Assembly: GCA_029721435.1 (NCBI GenBank) | Contig: CM056577.1 | Span: forward strand, 121,555,719-121,619,718 | Direction: 5' to 3' | From: Gymnothorax reevesii | Taxonomy: Eukaryota > Chordata > Actinopteri > Anguilliformes > Muraenidae | Length of the DNA stretch: 64,000 bases | In this document: one piece after another, positions 57,701 through 64,000 of the stretch | Layout: each line of letters opens with the position of its first letter | How positions within the stretch are numbered: the first letter of the stretch is position 1 | Notes under the pieces: generated by a model | Database searches by the model: none | What the model saw: only the letters and a program-made list of their open reading frames with translations | Told to the model about the DNA's origin: nothing | Translations under genes and position numbers: made by a program

Positions 57701-60368
57701 TAATACCTACAAAGAGCCATTCATACCGAAGTTTCGGCATGGATGTAATGTGTCGTTGGTCTAGGTTTTCATGTGTGGCTTTCACACGACAGTCACTGAG
57801 TGTCTGTTTATATTGTACTTATATTCTAAAACTGAGTCGGTGCTCTCCGTCTCTGCCTCTGTCTGAAACCGATACCCGTTCCTGTGTGGCTTTGGGATGG
57901 GGGGGAGGGGGGGGTGAGGACTGTTTACTCTGACTTAGAGGGGTGATTCCAAAAAAAAACTCTCAAGCCTGAAAATTTTTCTTCAGGTTGGGTCATGAGG
58001 AGTGCACCGTTGATGGGCCTACATCCTACATTTTATGGGTCAGCATGAGGAAGTATGAGCTAAGTTTTCAACAGTGATGTAATAACACTGGGTTTTGGCT
58101 TTAACTGCCTCATAACTAGGACATCAGGGCCTAAACAATGGCTCTAAAGTCAAGCTTGGTTGATGATGGGTTATTCTTGGATTAGTAACCCAAGTTCCTC
58201 AATGGACACCACTGTAAGGATTGATCAGAATTTTCAGCTCAACATTATTACAGAAAATCTTATTTTTCCACTGCTGTTGAATTCACATCGGATGACTTAC
58301 TCTATATCTAGAATGATTTTTTGAACTTACCAACTAACTTATTAACACACTTTTAAAAAATGCAAGACATTTTTTTGAAAATAATATATAAATGTTGCAC
58401 TCGGTGAAGGCTTAAATATACACTTCAGGCCAAAAGTTTGGAAGCAAGATCAAACACTTCTAGCGAATAAAGGCTGAAGTACAAATACTGTCTCTGTTTG
58501 TGAAGTGCTGTGATGCAAGTTCAGCGCATACATAAAATAATACTTCATATTTTGTACCTTAACAGTTGTGGAAATGGTACGACATGAAGTCTGCACATCT
58601 GCTATTGTTCTAATAAAATATGCATGCAATGGTAAATAAATGATTAGCTGCGCAGTTTTCTGGGCTGAATTTATACCATGCTGAGAGTGCACATAAGGAC
58701 GTAGTTAATGCAACTTAGCTAGCTACGTAGCCAGCATGCATGAGGCGGTAAATCACAGTACCGTGAATCGGGGTAGGATACTCAACTCAGTTTAGGTGCA
58801 TCTTGAACATTTAAAGATGAAAAAGCAAAGCAAGTGTTAGCTACATGCACGCTTATAGGATGTCACCTTCAATAGTTGCCGTATACATGCCCGTGATCCA
58901 ACGTTAGTTAACCAACAACAGCCTTTGCTTCCTTGCTGTATATTCTGTCATGTTACATAAGATAGGTGAAGAAGTCGAGTCGCTACATAACAAAGCCATT
59001 CATCAAATACAATAAATGAGAACATTGGTGTCGTTACACCTGCTCCCTTTACCGACTTGGTAATGATGTAAGCCGACTTTACGGAATCTTCTGACCAGCG
59101 CTACACGCAAAGAACCGCAGCAGCTCCACTGCTTACGAGAACACTCTGAGACACAAGGCCCCCTTGGTGTTCACGTAGCCTGAATTAAAAAAATAATAAT
59201 TGTCGCTGCCGTGAAAAAGGCACCAATGATTTAAAAGGGAAAAATCAACAGATATATTAATCATTTGTGGTAGTAAAATGTTCACAGAGTTTTCAGAGTG
59301 TCTTTTTCAATTGTTCCCCATGGAATCACGTGACTTGCAATATCAGCTTGACCGCTAAGCCCTTGTAGGCGTGCGTCTCAGCCCTCGTTCAGTATCCAGT
59401 TCTAATACTACATCCATGCTTTGGACTGATTGGGAGCGAAAGCCATAGGCTGAGAGCAAGAGGTCTATCAAAGCCCATCTTGGTCTCCTGTCTGTGATTT
59501 TTCGGTACGCATGTATCTCGCATTTTTTCCTCCGGCCGATCGCCGCACGCTGGACATCCAGCATGATACCGGATTCCCATCACCCCTGGGCTTACGGACA
59601 GAAAGCTACGAAAATGACCAAACAAGTTACAGCAGCTTGAATGCTGAACATTATATTCAGGTTTTGAGGCAACATATACAGCCATCCAGACATCTTTTCC
59701 AGTGAGGCGTTGCGCATTTGAGCAATAAAATGGCAAACCATCCTGTGCTTGTGTTACAACATCATGAGTCCATCGTAAAAGAGTTTGGGTGCTAAATTGG
59801 CCTGCCTGCAGTTCAGATGGGTCATCCATAGAAAAATTTGGTGCATTAATGTGACAAGAGTCTGCAAAAGTGTTCAGAAGCTGAAATCTAAAATCAAGCA
59901 AGAATGAGAAAACATTTGCTTTCAAAACTATAGCAATTGGTCTCCTCAGTTCCGAGATACAAACTGGATGTTGTTAAAAGAGGTTTGCAAATTACAGCTT
60001 GTTGTTTTCATTCACATATTGCACATTATTCAAATTCTTCTGGAATTGAGCCTGTAAATTACAGCTATTAATGTCTTTAAAGCAATGTTGTACCTGTAGG
60101 ACCAGCCTTGACCACTTCTGCCACTTTGGTGTTGTATTATTATTCTGTAAGTACAACAAATTATGAAATTTCTACCTTTATACAAAAAAATAATTGCAGA
60201 ACAGTACCTGTATTTCAGCTGAACCAGCAAGACGTACATTCTCATTGGCCCTGGTGACCATTTCTCTAAAGGTGAGATCAGCGTAGTCAAAGCGGGTGCC
60301 ATACATGATGGCGCAGATCACGTTTGAGACGGCGTAATTCACTGCTTTGATAGTCTCAAAAGGCTGAC
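42571..60368 (-). CDS. P450 gene A, CYP2 family (CYP2K-like), exons 4-9, partial
   Basis: Six exons join in frame with no stop to give 333 codons up to TAA at 42573-42571; with three usual first exons the protein would be about 500 residues. Exons 4 (161 bp), 6 (142) and 8 (142) have the standard CYP2 sizes. Motifs: I-helix oxygen-binding [10 protein letters not shown] (exon 6), K-helix ExxR in VIHEIQRL (exon 7), the FNPGHFLD meander segment (exon 8), and the heme-binding [10 protein letters not shown] split over exons 8 and 9 with its cysteine. Intron 4 is 16.3 kb and full of transposons, while introns 5-8 are 91-142 bp. The product is a heme monooxygenase of the ER. Exons 1-3 lie beyond the right edge; I found no exon 3 up to 64000. 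CYP2K is the best guess of subfamily. Confidence 0.9.
42850..42991 (-). CDS. P450 gene A exon 8
   Basis: 142 bp, acceptor TACACAG, donor GTAAGC. Encodes [18 protein letters not shown], then [12 protein letters not shown] and MPFSA. Starts phase 0 and ends phase 1, inside the heme-binding motif as in other CYP2 genes. Confidence 0.92.
43092..43276 (-). CDS. P450 gene A exon 7
   Basis: 185 bp, one codon shorter than the common 188. Acceptor AATGTAG; donor GTTCTT, weaker than the others. Encodes [15 protein letters not shown], the [14 protein letters not shown]-helix with ExxR, and ends GYIIRK. The ExxR pair helps hold the heme-binding core. Confidence 0.9.
43412..43553 (-). CDS. P450 gene A exon 6
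   Basis: 142 bp, acceptor CTCTCAG, donor GTGAGA. Contains the I-helix [15 protein letters not shown], with the Ala-Gly-x-Asp-Thr motif that handles oxygen and protons at the heme. Ends AKYPHIQ plus one base. Confidence 0.92.
43696..43881 (-). CDS. P450 gene A exon 5
   Basis: 186 bp (62 codons), 9 bp longer than the usual 177. Acceptor TTCACAG, donor GTATAT. Encodes [10 protein letters not shown], then a [13 protein letters not shown] region and [20 protein letters not shown], which is the fish CYP2K-type helix G-H sequence. The extra residues fall near WCCSQWLVK. Confidence 0.9.
44060..45140 (-). mobile_element. L2-like LINE, 3' part, decayed
   Basis: Minus strand reads [13 protein letters not shown] and [14 protein letters not shown] in 44812-45135, then [29 protein letters not shown] and a frame-shifted continuation in 44415-44747, the C-terminal order of fish L2 reverse transcriptases. 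The 3' end near 44070 has the TCTTATCTAGAGGGACGTAC phrase common to fish L2 tails. Frameshifts separate the parts. It sits in intron 4 of gene A. Confidence 0.75.
45141..46919. other. Intron 4 of gene A, no gene
   Basis: Open frames at 45195-45611 (minus) and 46567-46881 (plus) are long by chance standards but show no motif I recognise. A-rich and T-rich runs at 45650 and 46220. Confidence 0.35.
46920..47570 (+). pseudogene. Tc1-like transposase, decayed, related to the intact copy
   Basis: Plus strand reads [11 protein letters not shown], an SDRLF remnant of the first catalytic block, then [20 protein letters not shown], which parallels CISAQGMGNLHICEGTINAE of the intact transposase at 37014-38036. 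Stops and frame changes throughout; the second D and the E are not recognisable. Confidence 0.65.
50921..52246. mobile_element. DNA transposon, 1.33 kb, hAT-type duplication
   Basis: Ends GCCCGTATTCAGAAACGACA and the complementary TGTCGTTTCTGAATACGGGC (inexact only at the outermost bases) are inverted repeats of over 25 bp. A 9-bp direct repeat GAGAGTGAG flanks it at 50912-50920 and 52247-52255. The size of the duplication suggests hAT. No transposase remains. It contains a relative of the hAT MITE at 12671-13251. Confidence 0.75.
51305..51600. mobile_element. Relative of the 12671 hAT MITE, diverged
   Basis: GAACTGGCAATAGGGGAAGC, CCCTTAAAGATAATGATTGA and further CATTTAAATTACCATTGCAA, CTCTCAACATTATCAGGTGT match the terminal region of the element at 12671-13251. 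The outermost bases are altered and the second end is unclear; a CCAGTGGCG at 52091 may be related. Confidence 0.6.
52702..52989. mobile_element. Small MITE with GTCCACACT ends
   Basis: GTCCACACTGAGAACTATAA at 52705 and the right end whose complement reads GTCCACACTACAACTATAAC (to 52986) are inverted repeats. Internal CATTGATGTTGTCC / GCCAACATCATTG blocks also pair. No coding content. Confidence 0.55.
53930..54240 (+). pseudogene. Tc1-like transposase C-terminus and arm, decayed
   Basis: Plus strand reads [14 protein letters not shown], the block holding the catalytic E of Tc1 transposases (with N for the common D in SPDLSP), then a degraded tail. At about 54150 the arm sequence AAAATTGGGACACTGTATAA follows. 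The upstream two thirds are absent. Confidence 0.65.
54661..56261. mobile_element. hAT-like DNA element, 1.6 kb, 6-bp duplication
   Basis: Ends CAGAGATGTGATTT and the complement CAGGGATGTGATTT match at 13 of 14. TAAAGC occurs immediately outside both ends (54655-54660 and 56262-56267). The left part has the GGACCACTGGCCCCCAGCTG, GGCAGCGCCCTGGTGGGG sequence found in many fish copies. No transposase reading frame is recognised. Confidence 0.7.
56268..57300. other. Intron 4 of gene A, no gene
   Basis: Nothing recognised on either strand. The open frames 56281-56493 and 56286-56516 overlap each other on opposite strands and have no motif. Confidence 0.4.
57301..57640 (+). pseudogene. Fragment of a teleost transposon-associated ORF (tentative)
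   Basis: An open frame of 88 codons with a glutamate run ends [12 protein letters not shown]; after a frame change the sequence reads [18 protein letters not shown] recall this ELRRK...IGAAFxRW pattern at the start of proteins encoded by some fish DNA transposons. The rest is missing. Could equally be chance resemblance. Confidence 0.3.
57641..59560. other. Intron 4 of gene A, no gene
   Basis: A short TTCAGGCCAAAAGTTTGGAA at about 58425 is a relic of a Tc1 terminus. A G-rich run lies at 57895-57915. No coding evidence otherwise. Confidence 0.4.
59570..59960 (+). pseudogene. Tc1-like transposase fragment, decayed
   Basis: Plus strand reads [21 protein letters not shown], close in pattern to NAERYIQVLEQHMLQSK of the intact transposase, then [11 protein letters not shown] and [10 protein letters not shown], the ruined WPACSPDLSP block. 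About 130 codons remain with stops. Confidence 0.6.
60208..60368 (-). CDS. P450 gene A exon 4
   Basis: 161 bp, exactly the standard CYP2 exon 4 length. Acceptor GTTTAG, donor GTACTG. Starts with two bases that complete a split glycine codon, then [35 protein letters not shown] and ends SAEIQ in phase 0. The [14 protein letters not shown] segment is the conserved helix E-F region of CYP2 proteins. Phases fit exon 5 at 43881, 16.3 kb downstream. Confidence 0.92.
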
Positions 60369-60934
60369 CTAAACACCAAAAAGGAAAAACTCCTTTTTAA
60401 AAAGACATTCCACCTCATTATGAAACTGTGCTGTCTCTGTAAAACATAAAATAGTCATCACCAAGTGGAAATTAACCCTGTACTGCATAATGTTGATCTC
60501 GGTCAACACATTATGCTTTGGGCCCTGATCCCCACACAATGCAATGACTTTTTTTTATTAATCAAATCGGTAGGTCTAATGATCATGAACTATCTAATGG
60601 GTGTTCCTGAGGGGTATGATGTATATTTTTCAGGTGGGACCTCCTTTCAGGAAGAGAATAAATCGTGTCACATGGTGTGCTCCAAGGGTAGCTTTTCTGT
60701 CAATATTTCAGACATTTAAATACAGGAATTATGAAAAAAAATATATACATTGGCACATAAACATTCCTGGAAACATTCTTCAGCAAGATCTGGTGAGAAA
60801 TTATTTTCTAAATATGAGGAAAATCATGAATTTATCACTGTTACCATGGGGCAATACTATGCAGTCATGCTAATTTTTTAAATTTTGCCCTGGGGCAAAG
60901 GTATGCAGTTCTAAGCTAAATACATTGTAACAAA

Positions 60935-61192
60935 TACACTCAAAAAAATAAAGGGAACACTAAAATAACACATACTAGATCTGAATTAATTAAATATTCT
61001 TATTAAAAACTTTATTCTTAGTTGAATGTGCTGACAACAAAATCACACTAAAACTATCAATGGAAATCAAATTTATCAACCCATGGAGGTCAGAATTTGG
61101 AGTCACACTCAAAATTCAAGCGGAAAAACACACTACAGGCTGATCCAACTTTGATGTAATGTCCTTAAAACAAGTCAAAACAAGGCTTAAGC
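60935..61192 (+). mobile_element. Tc1/mariner-type left arm, truncated
   Basis: Starts TACACTCAAAAAAATAAAGG and continues with CTATCAATGGAAATCAAATT, CACTACAGGCTGATCC and CTTTGATGTAATGTCC, the left arm of a familiar fish element. It breaks off where the 61200 repeat begins. Confidence 0.6.
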
Positions 61193-61275
61193 CGTCGGAG
61201 GGGACGGCTTGGGGTATATCCCCGAATCCTCCAATTCCCCAATCCTCGAGTAGACCCAATAGAATATAAAGCCTC

Positions 61276-61690
61276 TCAGGTCATGACCTTTCATTTGAAC
61301 TTAATTTCAGGTCAATCGGTCAAATGGTTATGAAGATATGGCCAAAATGGTAATTTTCCATCACAAATCTCCACCTGGTGGCAAAATATTGAACCATACA
61401 GGTATGTTGTCATAATGTGACACGTTGTGAGGTCATGACCTTGCAGTTGCACATGGTTTCATGTCAATTGGACAAATGGTTCCAAAGAAATAGCAAAAAT
61501 GGTAAATTTTATGTGACAAAGCTCCACCTTGTGTCAAAATTTTGAACCATACAGGTATAATGTCACCGTGGGACACATCCTCAGGTCATGACCTTTCATT
61601 TGCACTTGATTTGAGGTCAATCGGACAAATATTTCCAGAGATATGATAAAAACAGTGACTTTTCCATTTTTGGCCCCTGGTGGCAAATCT
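61276..61690. repeat. Tandem repeat, about 152 bp unit, 2.7 copies, each with AGGTCATGACCT
   Basis: Units start at 61276, 61428 and 61581. Each runs (T)AGGTCATGACCTTKC, a TTTCAGGTCAATCGG-type block, ACAAATGGTT, a TATGGCCAAAATGG-type block, CTCCACCTGGTGGCAAAAT, GAACCATACAGGTAT and GTGACAC. Units differ at perhaps 20 percent of positions but the first twelve-base palindrome is identical in all three. Confidence 0.8.
61278..61289. promoter_or_regulatory. Palindromic nuclear-receptor half-sites, first of three
   Basis: AGGTCATGACCT, two AGGTCA half-sites head to head with no spacer. This is the known palindromic thyroid-hormone/retinoid response element form. Identical copies lie at 61430-61441 and 61583-61594. 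It sits in intron 3 of gene A, about 0.9-1.2 kb upstream of exon 4. Sequence match only. Confidence 0.45.
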
Positions 61691-62685
61691 ATAAATTGTA
61701 AATTGTCCAAAATCGAATTAGTTCTTCCTCTTTATGACACTTACTTATATGCAAAACATGAAATTTCTAATTGAAATATTACTGAAGTTATCGCGTTAAC
61801 ATGTAGGGCACCGGCGGTCAGACCAAAAACATAATTTCCCCGAAATGCAGTTCGGGAATAGAAATAATTGGCATAAGCTGCTTTCCATTAAAATGCAAGA
61901 GTCGTGCGTGGATCCTGGCTATTTCACAACAATGTCCAAAATATTGTATTCGGCATCAAATACTATCTGAGTGTTGATGGAATTAACTTCTTTTCTATTA
62001 ACAAATGTCTCTTCATCTTGGGTCGGAGAAATAATTTGAATATGGGTCTCGTCAATAGCATCGATGATACTGGGCATACCTGAGATGTGCAAGAATTCAA
62101 TTTGATTCTGTGTTGTTGGTGAATGTCCATTGGAAACTGGATAAAATGTCGGATGACATGGGGTTCACAGGGCGCATTGATTGTTGGTTGAATTGAGCGA
62201 CTGACAGATGATTGTGAAATTCTTAAATTGTCCGCATTCCAAAGTTGCATTTTTCCGGTGGCCAAGTAATGAATTGTTGTCAAACATTTTATTTCGGGGC
62301 TATTTGGGTTGTTTCTCATGGTTGGAGACCTAATTCTCTCCCTCACCAAGTCAACAGCAAATAAAATCCCTTCATGGTCAATTCGATATCTTTTCAACAA
62401 CTGCGCATCATTCAGAATTTCCAAGTCATTCTGTCAACAGCAGCAGCAATTTTCCGATTCTTGGTGAATAGGTCATAGCAAGTTAGGAGTCCTCTTGACT
62501 CCTTTTGAGCTCTCCCAGACATAGGAGCTACTTTTAGGCCTAAAATGCTTTGTGAATAACACTTAGTAAAAATAATTAGGAGTCCTAAACTTACGACTGA
62601 CACGCCCAATTTATTTAGGAGTTTCTCCTAAATCCGGCAGTTAGGACCTACTTTTAGCGCTAAGATGCTTTGTGAATACGGGCTC
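61690..62685 (-). mobile_element. PIF/Harbinger element, left end not found
   Basis: Right end reads GATGCTTTGTGAATACGGGCTC, the terminal repeat of a common fish Harbinger family, here at 62663-62685. A related AAATGCTTTGTGAATAACAC lies inside at about 62547. The matching left terminus is not visible, so the left border is a guess. Confidence 0.5.
61790..62424 (-). pseudogene. Harbinger (HARBI1-like) transposase, broken
   Basis: Minus strand: LRERIRSPT-like region, then IHYLATGKMQLWNADN and ISQSSVSRSIQPTINA (residues about 45-85), the typical HARBI1-like N-terminal part. A frameshift follows; another frame continues GMPSIIDAIDETHIQIISPT, which holds the first catalytic D, then FVNRKEVNSINTQIVFDA and a PGSTHDS block preceded by a stop where the family has W. 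The C-terminal third is missing. Cellular nuclease HARBI1 itself is excluded by the decay. Confidence 0.75.
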
Positions 62686-62699
62686 TGATCTAAATCCAC

Positions 62700-63250
62700 T
62701 CTGGGAATTTCTGCCAAACACAAGATTTTCTGTTTTCTGCTAAAAACTCTTTTAGTCATGAACTGACTTGAGATTCCAGATCCTTGGCTAAAACAGATAG
62801 TTTGGAGATGGGCCGATAATTATTTAAATCTGATGGATCCTCACCTGCTAGAGGGAGCATAAGGGCTGTTTTCGATATTTTGCGAATAATATTTGACTGA
62901 AAACACAGATTAAAAATTTATCTAACTGGCACAGCAATAAAATCAGCTGCAAGCTTCAAGAAGTAAGGGTGCCAGTTATCAGGCCCTGGGGATCTCTTTC
63001 AGCCAACAGCTTTCAAAGCTTTAACAATTTCTCCAGAGGAAATAGATGCACGATTTAAAGGAGATCCAATAGGATTTGCACTGGCAGATGGCATAGCATT
63101 TTTTGGTTTTTAATTTTGCACGGTCTTAGTGCATTTGAAAACAAAAATCCGATGATATAAAATGCCTGTTAAATTGCTGAATAACATCATCTTCATTGTC
63201 AATGCATTCAGGGATACCTGAAGAGAGAGCTGTTTTGCAGAATTATTCAA
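62700..63250 (-). mobile_element. L2-like LINE RT fragment, decayed
   Basis: Minus strand reads SSGEIVKALKAVG, SPGPDNWHPYFLKLAADFI, KTALMLPLAGEDPSDLNNYR and PISKLSVLAKDLE, the fingers region of a fish L2-type reverse transcriptase, with stops. Same general type as the LINE at 47640. Confidence 0.7.
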
Positions 63251-64000
63251 ATTATCTGAATAAGAATTCAAATAATATTTTGATTTGGAGTACCTAATTT
63301 GCTGAGGAGATTTATTCCCCTGGTATAAATATATTCCTTTTGGAAGCTGATTTTAATTATATCCATAGGGATCGCATGTTTGCTGTAGGATACACAATGG
63401 AGTAAAGCTGACTGGTGTTTTGTGACAATGAAGCTGCTGTCAGTATTATCAACAATCAATTTCCTGTCATCACGAATTGCAGCCCGAATACTTGGTCTAC
63501 AAAATAAATGTAAAGTCTTATTTAAACCCTACAATGTTTGAGCACTGTACCTTCATGCACTGCAGAATAGTCAGACATGACTGGCTTTTTTACTAATTGG
63601 TTGTGGATAATTAATATTAGAAGCATTTGTATTAATAAGTATTCATAGCTTTGCAGTCTAATTCTGTTATTACATTGCAAGTGATTTGCTGGGCAAGAGT
63701 ATTCCCTTATCTTAGCATCTGTTATTAGCATATTTACTGGTGTCTGCTGTTCACTATATAGTATATTCCCCTCCTAGCCACGGAGCTCATGGGGAATGGC
63801 CAAACGATGCTGGTGCCTCGGACCACACACAGCAGCTTCACTAGATAGAATATTTCCCTTGTTGCTGAATAGTTCATCGGAAATGATCATGGCACCAGCT
63901 CCCAGCCCAACACATAGGAGATCCATGCATCAGAAGAACAAGGATCCGAATCCATGCAGTTTTTGGGGAAAGACATTTGGGGAAAAAGCCCAAGGACCAA
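63251..64000. other. Intron 3 of gene A, no gene seen
   Basis: AT-rich. No exon resembling CYP2 exon 3 (150 bp, with the usual WKxxRRF motif) is present on the minus strand, so exon 3 of gene A lies beyond the right edge. Confidence 0.4.

Noticed and set aside
2869..60368. All P450 exons as one gene
   Set aside because: On the minus strand exons 4-9 come before exons 1-2, so a single collinear gene is impossible. Two tandem genes explain the order without rearrangement.
61276..61690. CRISPR-like array
   Set aside because: Units are contiguous and diverged, with no constant repeat and unique spacer pattern, in a vertebrate intron. It is an ordinary tandem repeat.
61790..62424. Functional HARBI1 gene
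   Set aside because: It has a frameshift, a stop in place of a conserved Trp and lacks the C-terminal third. It belongs to a Harbinger transposon copy.
60369..64000. Exon 3 of P450 gene A inside the window
   Set aside because: The minus strand was read for the 150-bp exon with its usual WKxxRRF-type motif; only a Tc1 arm, tandem repeat, Harbinger and L2 relics were found.

Overview
The window is nuclear DNA from a ray-finned fish, most likely a teleost. Two partial CYP2-family (CYP2K-like) cytochrome P450 genes have vertebrate exon sizes and phases. The rest is the usual teleost repeat load: Tc1/mariner, hAT, Harbinger, TTAA-type and Helitron-like DNA elements; L2, CR1 and I/Nimb-type LINEs; solo LTRs; microsatellites. 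There is no sign of operons, CRISPR or bacterial gene organisation. The species cannot be named from the sequence alone.

Gene layout, all on the minus strand. Gene A enters from the right with exon 4 (60208-60368), then exons 5-9 in a compact block (42571-43881), ending in a stop and an AATAAA signal at 42422-42427. Its exons 1-3 must lie beyond 64 kb. Gene B follows in tandem: exon 1 at 7155-7346 and exon 2 at 2869-3031, with exons 3-9 beyond the left edge. Every splice site seen is GT/AG. Five of the eight exons have the usual CYP2 length exactly, or for the terminal exon lie within its normal range; exon 5 is 9 bp long, exon 7 is 3 bp short, and exon 1 has its own lineage length. Nothing is broken in the visible parts of either gene. 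The products are expected to be ER-anchored monooxygenases acting on lipids or xenobiotics.

Repeat layout. 1-8 kb: two solo LTRs of one family with perfect 5-bp target duplications, one about 430 bp upstream of the gene B start codon. 9-17 kb: LTR-like DNA, a foldback MITE, a TTAA MITE, a hAT MITE with 8-bp duplication, and a LINE split by a Helitron-like element. 18.1-23.1 kb: a nearly full-length but decayed I/Nimb LINE with diverged target duplications. 27.7-32.4 kb: one LINE apparently split by a CR1-like LINE and an LTR-like block. 33.6-38.4 kb: three Tc1-type elements, one with an intact 340-residue DD34E transposase and a Helitron-like insertion in its 3' arm. 44-60 kb (intron 4 of gene A): an L2 LINE split by a TTAA element, itself split by a hAT element, plus several decayed Tc1 copies and a 1.6-kb hAT-like element with 6-bp duplication. 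60.9-63.2 kb (intron 3 of gene A): a Tc1 arm, a 152-bp tandem repeat, a Harbinger pseudogene and an L2 relic.

The most interesting signals are small. The two Helitron-like copies each carry a perfect DR1 nuclear-receptor-type motif. The 152-bp tandem repeat carries three exact copies of the palindrome AGGTCATGACCT in the intron just upstream of P450 exon 4. A 30-bp near-perfect hairpin lies in intron 1 of gene B. No new multi-gene system is evident.
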